Positions 55,448-64,000 of a stretch of DNA of 64,000 bases are shown here, piece after piece. The notes under the pieces are model-generated. The model searched no databases and was not told where the DNA came from. It worked only from the letters and a program-made list of their open reading frames with translations. A program made the position numbers and the translations under genes. The DNA is from M3007 sp041392625 (lineage in GTDB: Bacteria > Bacteroidota > Bacteroidia > Chitinophagales > Saprospiraceae), in NCBI GenBank assembly GCA_041392625.1, contig JAWKLR010000008.1, positions 124,001 through 188,000 of the forward strand, written 5' to 3'. Numbering within the stretch: position 1 is the stretch's first letter; each line of letters starts with the position of its first letter.

Positions 55448-56980
55448 CTACCCCCCAATCAAACTCCTACCCGTCATTTCCTTTGGCTGCGGAATGTCCA
55501 TTAAATGCAGCATGGTAGGGGCTACATCGGCGAGGGCACCGGTTGTGAGCTTGGTGTTTTGGTCAATGTCTTTGCCTACCAACATGCAAGGGACCGGATT
55601 CATGGTGTGGGCTGTGTTGGGACTACCGTCTTCGTTCACGATGTAATCGGAGTTGCCGTGGTCTGCAATCAATACCATCTGGTAGCCGTGGTGCATGGCA
55701 AGAGGCACAATTTGGCTCAGGCAGTGGTCCACCGTTTCAGCGGCTTTAATGGCGGCTTCCAGTACGCCGGTGTGGCCCACCATGTCGGTGTTTGCAAAAT
55801 TGAGGCAGATGAAATCCGGTTCGTGGTTGCGAATATCTTGCATGATCGCTTCTGTGATGCCGAATGCACTCATTTCAGGCTGCAGATCGTAGGTAGCAAC
55901 TTTGGGTGAAGGAATCATGATTCGCCGCTCTCCCTCAAATTCTGCTTCCCGGCCGCCGGAAAAGAAGAAGGTTACGTGTGGGTATTTTTCGGTCTCGGCA
56001 ATGCGGACCTGGGTTTTTCCTGCTTTTTCAAGTACCTCGCCCATAGTCATTTGCACGTCTTCTTTTTCATACATGACTTCTACTCCTTTGTACGAATCAT
56101 CGTACTTGGTCATGGTCAAATAGCGCAATGGGATGGTATGCATGTTGTATTCGTGCATGGTCTCCTGGGTGAGTACGGTTGTCAATTCGCGTAGCCGGTC
56201 GGTCCGGAAGTTGAAGCAAAGTACTACATCTCCCTCCTGAATCGTAGCCTGGTCGATCAGGTCTTCCCGGAAAACGGGCTTGATAAATTCGTCTGTTACA
56301 TTGGCCTCATAACTTTCCTGGATGGACTTTAAAAGGTCCTTGCTTGGAGTAGCCTGCGCGTGTACCAGGCAGTTGTAGGCCAATTGAACGCGCTCCCAGC
56401 GTTTGTCGCGGTCCATGGCATAATAGCGGCCGGTGATGGAGGCAAGTTCGACGGGACTGTCCTCAATGTGTTTGAGTAAATCCTGGATAAAACCATATCC
56501 GCTTTTGGGGTCGCAGTCGCGCCCGTCGGTAAATGCATGGACAAACACCTTGTTGTTGCCCTGTTCGGTGGCAATATCACAAATTGCTTTCAGGTGGTTG
56601 ATGTGGGAGTGGACTCCGCCATCGGATACCAGCCCCAGAAAGTGAACCGATTTGTTTTTTGCCCGTGCATACTCCAGGGCCTTTAACAGCACCTGATTTT
56701 GTTCCATTTTTTTCTCGCGAATTTCCTTATTGATGCGAGCCAGTTCCTGCCAGACAATCCGGCCAGCCCCGATGTTGAGGTGTCCTACCTCTGAGTTACC
56801 CATTTGCCCTTCGGGCAAGCCAACGGCTTCTCCGAAAGTAGTTAGGGTACTGTGCGGATATTTTTTGATCAAACTATCCCAAAATGGAGTGTCTGCTTGT
56901 GCAATGGCATCGGCTTCGCGTTTGGGACCAATCCCCCAACCATCGAGAATAAGTAAAAAGGCACGCTTTGAATCTGACAT
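55448..56980 (-). CDS. gpmI: 2,3-bisphosphoglycerate-independent phosphoglycerate mutase
   Basis: 510 residues from the ATG at 56980; an ATG three codons upstream (56989) is also possible. Alkaline-phosphatase-like fold: LLILDGWGIG at the start, active-site Ser63 in GQMGNSEVGHLNIGAGR, YYAMDRDKRWERV, and the second metal site LNFANTDMVGHTG and IADHGN. It interconverts 3- and 2-phosphoglycerate in glycolysis with Mn2+. Length is normal. Convergent with the HTH gene, 77 bp apart, without a visible terminator. Confidence 0.95.
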   Translation of the reverse strand: MSDSKRAFLLILDGWGIGPKREADAIAQADTPFWDSLIKKYPHSTLTTFGEAVGLPEGQMGNSEVGHLNIGAGRIVWQELARINKEIREKKMEQNQVLLKALEYARAKNKSVHFLGLVSDGGVHSHINHLKAICDIATEQGNNKVFVHAFTDGRDCDPKSGYGFIQDLLKHIEDSPVELASITGRYYAMDRDKRWERVQLAYNCLVHAQATPSKDLLKSIQESYEANVTDEFIKPVFREDLIDQATIQEGDVVLCFNFRTDRLRELTTVLTQETMHEYNMHTIPLRYLTMTKYDDSYKGVEVMYEKEDVQMTMGEVLEKAGKTQVRIAETEKYPHVTFFFSGGREAEFEGERRIMIPSPKVATYDLQPEMSAFGITEAIMQDIRNHEPDFICLNFANTDMVGHTGVLEAAIKAAETVDHCLSQIVPLAMHHGYQMVLIADHGNSDYIVNEDGSPNTAHTMNPVPCMLVGKDIDQNTKLTTGALADVAPTMLHLMDIPQPKEMTGRSLIGG

Positions 56981-57102
56981 CGTATACATTTGAATATGCT
57001 CTCAAGCCAACTGCGAATCGAGAGTAAGGACGAAAATAACTTTCCTACAAAGGTCTTGTTTTAAATTTGTTTTCACGGATTGATTGGGTGGTTTTTTGTT
57101 TT

Positions 57103-57207
57103 AGTCGTCAGTCGTCAGTCGTCAGTTTTTATTATTGGACTTTCTGATCGCTGACTACTTCCTAGTCCAACTAAGTTGGACTAGGAAGTACTGACCACTG
57201 ACCACTA
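57103..57207. repeat. REP-like palindromic repeat element
   Basis: Three copies of AGTCGTC (57103-57123) on the left face two copies of ACTGACC on the right (57189-57202). They are near-inverted to each other. In the centre is a perfect 16-bp inverted repeat, TACTTCCTAGTCCAAC (57156-57171) with GTTGGACTAGGAAGTA (57175-57190), with a 3-nt loop. There is no coding potential. The layout is that of an intergenic REP/MITE-type element. Confidence 0.7.
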
Positions 57208-57246
57208 AAATAAATACCCGCCGACAGCTTGCTGTGCGACGGGTAT
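57204..57246 (-). terminator. mscL terminator
   Basis: Imperfect hairpin at 57214-57246 (ATACCCGCCG/CGACGGGTAT arms). On the minus strand it is followed by TTTATTTT. It lies 30 bp after the mscL stop. Confidence 0.7.
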
Positions 57247-57275
57247 GTTCAATTTATCTGAGTTGTTGGTCCTGC

Positions 57276-57551
57276 TTATTCGGCTTTTTTGCCAGCGGCT
57301 CTTACCAGGAAAAAGAGGACAATACCTACCATGAGGAAGTTAACCACTGCATTGATGAGGTTGCCAACCAATACCGGGCCTAGGGTCACTTCGCTGAAAT
57401 CTGGATTTCCGGTGATCATTCCGAGGATGGGTGAAATCACATCATTAACCAGGGAGTCGATGATTTTCTGAAAAGCACCTGCAATAATTACTGCTTCTGC
57501 AAGGGCGTGAACATCACCGCGAAGTAAAAATGCTTTTAATTCTTGCCACAT
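57276..57551 (-). CDS. mscL: large-conductance mechanosensitive channel MscL, short form
   Basis: 91 residues. The first helix AEAVIIAGAFQKIIDSLVND matches MscL TM1, followed by VISPILGMITGNPDFSEVTL. The second helix is GNLINAVVNFLMVGIVLFFL and is followed by VRAAGKKAE. MscL opens under membrane tension to release solutes during hypo-osmotic shock. Typical proteins have 120-150 residues. Here the periplasmic loop is very short and the C-terminal cytoplasmic helix is absent. Start and stop are clear, so this is a compact form rather than an obvious truncation. Confidence 0.85.
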   Translation of the reverse strand: MWQELKAFLLRGDVHALAEAVIIAGAFQKIIDSLVNDVISPILGMITGNPDFSEVTLGPVLVGNLINAVVNFLMVGIVLFFLVRAAGKKAE

Positions 57552-57744
57552 AATAGAGTTGTTTTGTTGTGATGAATAAACAAATTAGAATGAATTCTTA
57601 GACGCAAGATAGCCAATAAGTTTCTCAACAAAACTGAATTTTCATGTAGTTTGAAAAAGTTGGTAGGAGACTGCTTTCTTTTTTCTGTACAAATTAATTG
57701 AAAAACAGAGATGCTTGGCTGTACCGAATGATGTTCAGATCGGT

Positions 57745-58875
57745 CTATTCTGTTTCATAAAACAGATCAGAGGCAATCCCGTCGGCAAGTAATTTGCCTG
57801 CTCGTGTCAACCGATACGTGTTCTCGGAAAGTTGCATCAAGCCAGTCTCCAGGTGCATTTGTGCCTGGATTTTGAAATGGGCAAGGTACTCCGGAGGAAA
57901 TGTTTGTAGTTTTTCGATGGTGCATCCCCACATGGTGCGCAGGGAGGTCATCACGTATTCGTTGTATTGTTGGGTAGTGCTCAGTTGTTCTAGTTCAAAA
58001 GGGACGATTCCTTCCTGGATAGAGCGGATATATTTGGCATTGTTTGCTACGTTCCACTGCCGGGATACGCCGTTGAATGAATGGGCTGAGGGCCCGATTC
58101 CGAGGTAGTGGCTTCCAGTCCAATAGCTGGTGTTGTGGCGCGCATATTTTCCGGGCTTCGCAAAATTTGAGATTTCATAATGTGCATACCCTGCAGCTTC
58201 CAGGCGGTGCACAAGCCATTCAAACTGTCGGGCTGCCTTTTGTTCGTCAATGGGTTTTTCCTTTCCTTTTTTTACAAAATGTCCCAATGCAGTTCCATCC
58301 TCAACAGTCATGCAATAACATGAAATATGTGGTATGTCAAATTGGATAAGAGTCTCTACATTTTCCTGCCATTGTGCATCGCTGGTTGTAGGTGCCCCAT
58401 AAATCAGATCAATGGTTAGGGCGTCGAATCCAACCTGAATGGCGTATTCGATGCAGCTTCGGGCCTCCACAGCGTTGTGTGCCCGGTTCATCCATTTCAG
58501 GTCTTCATTTGAAAAAGACTGAACTCCAATGCTCAAGCGGTTTACCGGACTGTGTTTTTTTAAATATTCTATTTTCTCAACAGATAAATCATCCGGATTG
58601 GCTTCCAGGGTGACTTCAGCATCCGGCGTAAGGCTATAGTATTTTAAAATGTGTTCAAAAAGCCGATCCAATTCACTGGGCTCTAGGAGTGAAGGAGTGC
58701 CTCCGCCTAAATAGACGGAGGCCAGCTCTTTATTTTCAAGGTAGGTATGCTGTAAATCCAATTCCCGGTTCAATGCTTCCAACAGCGGCTCCTTCTGTTT
58801 GAGGGAGGTTGAAAAATGAAAATTGCAATAGTGGCAAGCCTGTTTGCAAAAAGGAATGTGGATATATAAACCCAT
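57745..58875 (-). CDS. hemW: radical SAM family heme chaperone HemW
   Basis: 376 residues. Radical SAM cluster CKQACHYC (Cys10, Cys14, Cys17, pattern CxxxCxxC) in MGLYIHIPFCKQACHYCNFH. The HemN-like order continues with YLGGGTPSLL, EANPDDLSVEKIEYLKKHSP, NRLSIGVQSF and DLIYGAPT. The HemN-type C-terminal domain has EISNFAKPGKYARHNTSYW. Lacking the extra CxxxC of true HemN, it is the heme-handling HemW type, long misnamed oxygen-independent coproporphyrinogen oxidase. Confidence 0.92.
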   Translation of the reverse strand: MGLYIHIPFCKQACHYCNFHFSTSLKQKEPLLEALNRELDLQHTYLENKELASVYLGGGTPSLLEPSELDRLFEHILKYYSLTPDAEVTLEANPDDLSVEKIEYLKKHSPVNRLSIGVQSFSNEDLKWMNRAHNAVEARSCIEYAIQVGFDALTIDLIYGAPTTSDAQWQENVETLIQFDIPHISCYCMTVEDGTALGHFVKKGKEKPIDEQKAARQFEWLVHRLEAAGYAHYEISNFAKPGKYARHNTSYWTGSHYLGIGPSAHSFNGVSRQWNVANNAKYIRSIQEGIVPFELEQLSTTQQYNEYVMTSLRTMWGCTIEKLQTFPPEYLAHFKIQAQMHLETGLMQLSENTYRLTRAGKLLADGIASDLFYETE

Positions 58876-58911
58876 TTTTTAGGCGTGGTGCGTCAACAGG
58901 GTGACAACCAT

Positions 58912-61599
58912 TTAGGATTTAAAAAACTTGAGTGTTTGATACTTTGTAAACTTCTTACCTTCCACCTGGAGGTAGTAGATTCCAGCGTCCAGTTCTGGCG
59001 GCAACTGGACTTCAATCAATTGTTCCGGTTCAGAGATTGCTTCCCCGGTGTTTTCCAGGATCAACCGTCCGTTTCCATCGTACACGTTGATTTTTAGTAT
59101 TTCCTGATGGCTCATATCGGTCTGCAACATCAATGTGTTTCCTACCACAGGGTTCGGGTTAATTTGAACGAAAGCATCTGCATGATCCCCTTCTTCAAAT
59201 TCCGGGAGGCTTGGGAACAATTGGGTAGATGGAACGATTGCTTTGGTCATCCCTTCAGTAACCCAGAGTAGTTTTGCTGTCGCATATCCAGCCAATTCAA
59301 AATACTCCATCGTTATCGGGTACTTCTTGCCACCTTCCAAATGAATTGATGTACTGTACACTTCATAACCAGGTTTGTTTACCCAGTAATCAATGATTGG
59401 TTGGTTGTCTATCCACAAGCGACAGCCATCATCGGTTGCTGCGATAAAGATGTAATCGGCTGTAAACATTGGCTCAATAAATCCGGTCCAACGAATTCCA
59501 TAATTGTCATCTGGTATAGAAGGGTGAGGGGATGCTCCGTGCCACTCAAAATCAATTTTTGCATCAATCCGGGTGAAATAAGGCGTAGTGAAGTTCCCCA
59601 AATCATCAATATCAAAATAGGTTGCAGTCAAACCATATCCATTTCCAGGGAACACCTCAATGTATTTGGCTTGAAGCACAGTCAGAGGGTCTTGTGGATA
59701 AACTGATTGTGCGATAGTGGTTTCATTGGGTTCCCAGTGTTGGAATGCCCACATCTTGTTGTCTACTTCGGCGAGGCGGGGCATTTCAACAAATCGGCGT
59801 AAGCCCCGTACACTGGTCGTCTGGTAAGGCGTAGGTGAGGTTTTGCCATCTACTCTGGCTTGGACACCAACCGGATCCGATTCAATACGCAGATCGACTT
59901 TATCCGGGAAAATATCCTGGTGCACCGTGCGGGTCAGGTTGGCTTCATCCGTTGCGCTGAGTAGAAGTCGAATCCAAACATTTTCGGCGGTTTCGCCAAT
60001 CAAGGGCAGGGTAAATGTACCGTTTTCAATGCCGGAAGTGGCAGAAAGTCCCGGGTGGGTATGGTCGTCGTGGTGCAGATCAATTCGCCAGGTGAGTGCA
60101 TCTGCACCCATCCCGCCGGTCTCAGGGTCTGTAGCAATTCCAGCAAAGTTGATGGGCTCTCCGGCAGCATATTTGAAATCTGGAGAGGGGCTGGTAATCA
60201 GTGGCATCGGGCGTTGGTTGCTGGTAACCTGCAACACAGCTTCCTGGCTTTGAACCTGGCCAAAGGAATTAGAAACGTGACAGCGAATCAGACTTCCGGA
60301 GTCGGCGACCATGACGTTGTTAAGCGTCAACTCCGGTCCGGTTGCTCCGGCAATTGGATTGCCATCTTTGGTCCAGAAATAACTGAGTGGTGCCGAACCA
60401 TTTGCCTGTGCTGAAAAATGCGCATCTTCTCCTTCCACTACCAGTGTGGTATGCGGGTTGATGCTAAACACTGGCGGCCCGTCTCCAACATATTCAATTT
60501 TCCAAAGAGTGCCATCCCCGGAGGATGTATTATCTGTTTCACTACCGCCGCCAATTCCACCACGGGAAATGTAATAGAGGTTGCCGTCGTTTCCGGTCAT
60601 AATACACAGTGGCCGGGGAATATCTGTAGCAAATGTACCTTCAAGTGCACCGGTTTCGGGGTCCAGGTATTTGATGTAATTCTGGCAGTAGTCTGCAAAG
60701 AAAAACTTGTTCTGGTATTCAGAAGGGAAGTTGCTTGTTGGAGGATTGTAAAATGCTGCACCCACTACGGCGCAACCAATGGAGTGTGAATAGGCATACA
60801 CCGGATCCCGGTATTCATCCGGCATATCTTGCCAGGTGCGGTATCCTTCCAGCACATTCCAGCCGTAGAATTTTCCTGCTTCCACATGGTTTACTTCTTC
60901 GTAAAATTCACTGCCTACATCGCATACATAAACCCGACCAGTTCCCGGCTGGATCGTAAGAGAGAATGGATTTCGGAATCCATAAGCCCATATTGCGCGG
61001 TATTTGCCATCGTTTTGAAGGTAGAACGGGTTATCTTCCGGAATACTACCATCATCGTTCAGGCGAAGCACTTTTCCCATTACGGTTGAAAGCGAAATTG
61101 CTGTATTGAAGTTGGAGCCGTCTCCGGTTGCCAGGTATAGTTTGCCATCCGGACCAAAAGCCATCGATCCGGCATTGTGTACGGTGCCAGTTAAAACATC
61201 AAACTCAAACAATGTCTCTTCACTCAATGGGTCGGCATAATTGCCGATTGTTTTAATACGCACGAGTCGGTTATAACCGGCAAGGGGAACCGTATAATAT
61301 AGATACAAAAAGCCGTTGTTCTCAAAATCCGGGTGTACGGCAATTCCACTCAAGCCTCTTTCATTGTAGTTGTCTACATCCAAAACGATCAATGGGTCCT
61401 CAAGCAGTACACCATTTTCTACCACCCGCACTGCACCGTATTTTTCAGCAATTAAAATACGGCCATCGGGGGTTTGTGTCATAGCCGTAGGGTCCAGGCC
61501 TTCTGCAATGGGGCTTTCAATAAAGCCAGGAGGCAGAATGGCTGCGGTAGCTTGGATAGAAAAAAATAGAAAAGTAAGGAAGGGTATAAAAAATCGCAT
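58912..61599 (-). CDS. PQQ-type sugar dehydrogenase/PA14/T9SS surface protein
   Basis: 895 residues from the ATG at 61599; a longer frame to 61668 would put the signal peptide (MRFFIPFLTFLFFSIQATA) inside the protein. Residues about 25-370 are a glucose/sorbosone dehydrogenase-like six-bladed propeller (AEGLDPTAMTQTPDGRILIAEK, SGIAVHPDFENNGFLYLYY, GSMAFGPDGKLYLATGDGS). An Ig-like domain follows at about 375-465, then a PA14 domain at about 660-800 (GYGLTATYFDI, FTADYIFIAATDDGCRLWID, KYPITMEYFELAG). The T9SS type A sorting domain is at the end (FVQINPNPVVGN, LDAGIYYLQVEG, YQTLKFFKS). PA14 usually binds carbohydrate. Secreted to the surface. Confidence 0.87.
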   Translation of the reverse strand: MRFFIPFLTFLFFSIQATAAILPPGFIESPIAEGLDPTAMTQTPDGRILIAEKYGAVRVVENGVLLEDPLIVLDVDNYNERGLSGIAVHPDFENNGFLYLYYTVPLAGYNRLVRIKTIGNYADPLSEETLFEFDVLTGTVHNAGSMAFGPDGKLYLATGDGSNFNTAISLSTVMGKVLRLNDDGSIPEDNPFYLQNDGKYRAIWAYGFRNPFSLTIQPGTGRVYVCDVGSEFYEEVNHVEAGKFYGWNVLEGYRTWQDMPDEYRDPVYAYSHSIGCAVVGAAFYNPPTSNFPSEYQNKFFFADYCQNYIKYLDPETGALEGTFATDIPRPLCIMTGNDGNLYYISRGGIGGGSETDNTSSGDGTLWKIEYVGDGPPVFSINPHTTLVVEGEDAHFSAQANGSAPLSYFWTKDGNPIAGATGPELTLNNVMVADSGSLIRCHVSNSFGQVQSQEAVLQVTSNQRPMPLITSPSPDFKYAAGEPINFAGIATDPETGGMGADALTWRIDLHHDDHTHPGLSATSGIENGTFTLPLIGETAENVWIRLLLSATDEANLTRTVHQDIFPDKVDLRIESDPVGVQARVDGKTSPTPYQTTSVRGLRRFVEMPRLAEVDNKMWAFQHWEPNETTIAQSVYPQDPLTVLQAKYIEVFPGNGYGLTATYFDIDDLGNFTTPYFTRIDAKIDFEWHGASPHPSIPDDNYGIRWTGFIEPMFTADYIFIAATDDGCRLWIDNQPIIDYWVNKPGYEVYSTSIHLEGGKKYPITMEYFELAGYATAKLLWVTEGMTKAIVPSTQLFPSLPEFEEGDHADAFVQINPNPVVGNTLMLQTDMSHQEILKINVYDGNGRLILENTGEAISEPEQLIEVQLPPELDAGIYYLQVEGKKFTKYQTLKFFKS

Positions 61600-61769
61600 A
61601 GCAAGATTGGAATTGTTCGGCGCAAAATTACGTGATTGTGGCCTAGTCTGGTTGCTAAAAGATGGCATTTCGCTTATTTGTAATTGTTATTAAAAGGATT
61701 TAGATTGGATATTTCAAGTTCTTCTTGTGCTTATTTCTGATATTTGGCCTAGCCCTAAATTGGATTAAT

Positions 61770-64000
61770 ATGGTGCGCACTTTTGGAATATTGCTTTTTC
61801 TCCTTGCCTTCAATCAGAGCCAGGCTCAGACGAATGAGGGACTGGAGTTTTGGGCCGGATTTATGGAGCATCGGGATATTGGAACCAACACAATGGTTGT
61901 CATGATTACCTCGAAGCAAAATACTTCCGGGAAGGTGCGTATACCCTTGTTAAACTGGGAACAAGCCTTTCAGGTTCAAGCCAATTCGGTGACTTTGGTA
62001 AAATTGCCGTCGAGCGCGGAAAATCTGGGGTCTGAACAGGTAAAATTACTGGGTGTACAAGTGCTCGCCAACGATCTGGTTTCGGTGTATATCCATCAAT
62101 ATCACTCCCTCCGTTCGGAAGCAACCGTAGTTCTTCCAATTGAAACCCTGGGCACAGAATACTTTGCACTCACTTACCGGGGTGTAAATATTCAAGGGAC
62201 CGTTTATCCCTCGGAAATGTTATTGGTGGGAACCGAAGAGGGAACCGTTATTACCATTACCCTGTCTGCAAATACCCTTGGGGGGCGACAGGCGGGCTCC
62301 ACGTTTACTGTCGTTCTGAATGAAGGTGAAACCTATCAAATCCAGGGGGACCGGGAATCCGATGACCTAACAGGCACCCATGTTGTGAGCGATAAGCCAC
62401 TGGCTGTTTTTGCCGGAGCCCGTTGGACGGAAGTGCCTACCGGTTGCAATGCCAGGGATAATTTGTTGGAGCAGATGTACCCGGTACACACCCTGGGGAA
62501 GCAGTTTGTTACTGTACCCAATGCTGCCGTGCTTTATGATGTTTTTCGCATCCTTGCCGTGGAGGATCAGACTGCTGTGACCGTATATGGCAGCAATACC
62601 GTTGATTACATGCTGAATGCCGGTGAATTTGTTGAGTATAACCACAAAATTGCCACCTACATTGTTTCCAACAAACCCATATCTGTTGCACAATACAGCA
62701 TTGGCAATGAATGCAACGGGCACTCCGTAGGAGACCCGGCCATGGTAATGCTCAATAGCATCGAGCAAATCCGGGATACGGTAACGCTTTACAATTCCAG
62801 TTTTGAAGAAATAACAGAAAACTACATCAACGTTATTACCCGAACAGTAGACGCAGACCTGATTTTGGTGGACGGCTTGCCGCTCAGTTCCTATGGAGTA
62901 AATACCTTGGAAGTGGGCGGGAATGCCGATTTTTCCTATGCCCGTCTGGCTGTTGATGCCGGTCCGCATACGCTGATTTCAGAAGGCTGTGGCCTGATTG
63001 CTACGGCATATGGCTATGGGGTTGTGGAGTCCTATGCCTACAGTGGAGGAGCAAGTTTTAGTGCGCTAAATGCCAACCCGGTACCCGTAGGTGCTTGTCT
63101 GGGCGATACCATATCCTTTGATGCAGGACTAAATCCATCCCGCTATACCTTTTACTGGGATTTAGGTGATGGGGGGAGTTCCACAGAAGCACAATTTGAA
63201 CACCAGTATGCTGCCCTCGGGACGTATCCGGTAGTGCTGTACCTCTACGATCAATGCCTGGATATCCACGATACGTTGCGGCAGGACCTCATTGTGAGTC
63301 TGCGGCAATCCCTGGATCTTGCTCCCGATGAATCCCTATGTGCAGGAGGGGAGATTACCCTTACTGCAAGTGATTTGCCAGGCGCTACCTATGCCTGGAC
63401 GGGCCCTGACGGCTTTTACAGCGAACAGCAAACGGTTCATTTGTCCTACCTGCAGCCAGAACAAAGTGGTGAGTATGCGGTTGTAGGCACCATCTCAGGG
63501 TGTTCTACCTATCCTTCTTTCCGATCCGTCACGGTGTATCCGCTCCCGGTACCTGACCTGGGGCCTGACACAATTTTTTGCTGGAGAAATACCGATACTC
63601 TTCCCGTTTTGTCCCCCGGTAAATTTGAACAGTATCAATGGCATACCCTTTCATCCTCAGCCTTTTTCAATCCAAGTTCAGAAGGCTTGTATTTTGTACG
63701 CGTGTGGGATGAACACATGTGCTCTGCATCGGATTCGGTACGGTTCCGTTCAGTTTGTCCAACTAAAACCTATATCCCCAATGCGTTTTCACCGAATGAC
63801 GATGGATGGAACGACTACTTCCAGGTTTTTGGTGAGGATGTGGTTTCGATTAATTGGAAGGTGTATGATCGTTGGGGCAGCTTACTTTTTGAAGGCCATT
63901 CCCTGGATGATCGATGGGATGGCACCACCCACGGAGATCCCGCTTCCCCCGGTGTGTACATCTGGCTTGCAATTATAGAATCAAATGCAGCGGATGGAAC
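61770..64000 (+). CDS. IgGFc-binding/PKD/CHU_C (gliding-type, T9SS type B) surface protein, partial
   Basis: The frame opens at the ATG at 61770 and runs off the right edge after 743 codons without a stop. Signal peptide MVRTFGILLFLLAFNQSQAQ. Residues about 25-430 resemble the IgGFc-binding N-terminal domain (FWAGFMEHRDIGTNTMVVMI, VVSDKPLAVFAGARWTEVP, AQYSIGNECNGHSVGDPAM). A PKD domain follows (FYWDLGDGGSSTEAQFEHQY), then an Ig-like region. From about residue 670 comes the gliding-motility-associated CHU_C domain (TYIPNAFSPNDDGWNDYFQV, VYDRWGSLLFEG, DDRWDGTTHGDPASPGVYIW), which is the T9SS type B export signal. Probably a large adhesin-like cell-surface protein. Only a few residues of the end are missing. 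Confidence 0.85.
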   Translation, partial: MVRTFGILLFLLAFNQSQAQTNEGLEFWAGFMEHRDIGTNTMVVMITSKQNTSGKVRIPLLNWEQAFQVQANSVTLVKLPSSAENLGSEQVKLLGVQVLANDLVSVYIHQYHSLRSEATVVLPIETLGTEYFALTYRGVNIQGTVYPSEMLLVGTEEGTVITITLSANTLGGRQAGSTFTVVLNEGETYQIQGDRESDDLTGTHVVSDKPLAVFAGARWTEVPTGCNARDNLLEQMYPVHTLGKQFVTVPNAAVLYDVFRILAVEDQTAVTVYGSNTVDYMLNAGEFVEYNHKIATYIVSNKPISVAQYSIGNECNGHSVGDPAMVMLNSIEQIRDTVTLYNSSFEEITENYINVITRTVDADLILVDGLPLSSYGVNTLEVGGNADFSYARLAVDAGPHTLISEGCGLIATAYGYGVVESYAYSGGASFSALNANPVPVGACLGDTISFDAGLNPSRYTFYWDLGDGGSSTEAQFEHQYAALGTYPVVLYLYDQCLDIHDTLRQDLIVSLRQSLDLAPDESLCAGGEITLTASDLPGATYAWTGPDGFYSEQQTVHLSYLQPEQSGEYAVVGTISGCSTYPSFRSVTVYPLPVPDLGPDTIFCWRNTDTLPVLSPGKFEQYQWHTLSSSAFFNPSSEGLYFVRVWDEHMCSASDSVRFRSVCPTKTYIPNAFSPNDDGWNDYFQVFGEDVVSINWKVYDRWGSLLFEGHSLDDRWDGTTHGDPASPGVYIWLAIIESNAADG

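Noticed and set aside
57061..57250. Possible CRISPR array because of the short tandem heptamers
   Set aside because: The repeats are only 7 bp and have no spacers. The structure is palindromic, so a REP-like element fits better.

Overview
The window comes from a member of the Bacteroidota, probably a Saprospiria-like (Haliscomenobacter/Lewinella-type) environmental bacterium. Four things point this way. Several large secreted proteins end in type IX secretion (T9SS) sorting domains, one of them a CHU_C/gliding-motility type. There is a PorE-like OmpA lipoprotein. Promoters fit the Bacteroidota pattern TTG-N17-23-TAnnTTTG. Small lipoproteins resemble the DUF6252 type. Species-level placement is inference.

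Region 1 (1-3.5 kb, minus strand): the C-terminally cut MBL-fold/rhodanese sulfur hydrolase, an alpha/beta hydrolase, an OmpR-type response regulator and an O-methyltransferase.

Region 2 (3.6-17.7 kb, plus strand): one large translation/transcription locus. A promoter at 3631-3660 precedes tRNA-Thr(UGU), tRNA-Tyr(GUA), tRNA-Gly(UCC), tRNA-Thr(GGU), tuf, tRNA-Trp(CCA), secE, nusG, rplK, rplA, rplJ, rplL, rpoB and rpoC, closed by a strong terminator at 17681-17717. Hairpins lie before tuf, after tuf, between rplK and rplA, and between rplL and rpoB. They are candidates for setting the relative output of EF-Tu, ribosomal proteins and RNA polymerase.

Region 3 (17.8-32.4 kb): a broken hisA; outer-membrane and lipoprotein genes, including a paralogous tandem pair; two distant di-heme cytochrome c peroxidase (MauG/CcpA-like) lipoprotein paralogues; a PorE-like protein; a PhoD-like phosphatase; a TolB-like propeller; a solitary P-loop ATPase resembling the Sll1717 family; and a NUC1 nuclease with a C-terminal OB-like domain. 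The phosphatase and the nuclease share an unusual 18-nt motif upstream.

Region 4 (32.4-47.7 kb): metabolism and transport. It holds a class-III aminotransferase, a CBS protein, a Thermus-type NADP isocitrate dehydrogenase, a large secreted T9SS protein whose codon use resembles tuf, a mutarotase plus APC permease pair, a udk-MFS-small membrane protein operon, an M14 peptidase and a ClC channel/antiporter.

Region 5 (48-64 kb): a sortilin-like T9SS propeller protein; an outer-membrane barrel; a tandem array of four small lipoproteins plus the relic of a fifth, divergent from an HTH regulator; gpmI; a REP-like palindromic repeat; a very short MscL; hemW; a PQQ-type sugar dehydrogenase/PA14 T9SS protein; and the start of an IgGFc-binding/PKD/CHU_C cell-surface protein that runs off the window.

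The most unusual parts are the mosaic lipoprotein array (51.5-54.2 kb) with its divergent regulator, the broken hisA, the solitary ATPase and the shared motif upstream of the two secreted phosphorus-releasing enzymes. No CRISPR array, rRNA operon, insertion sequence or prophage was seen.
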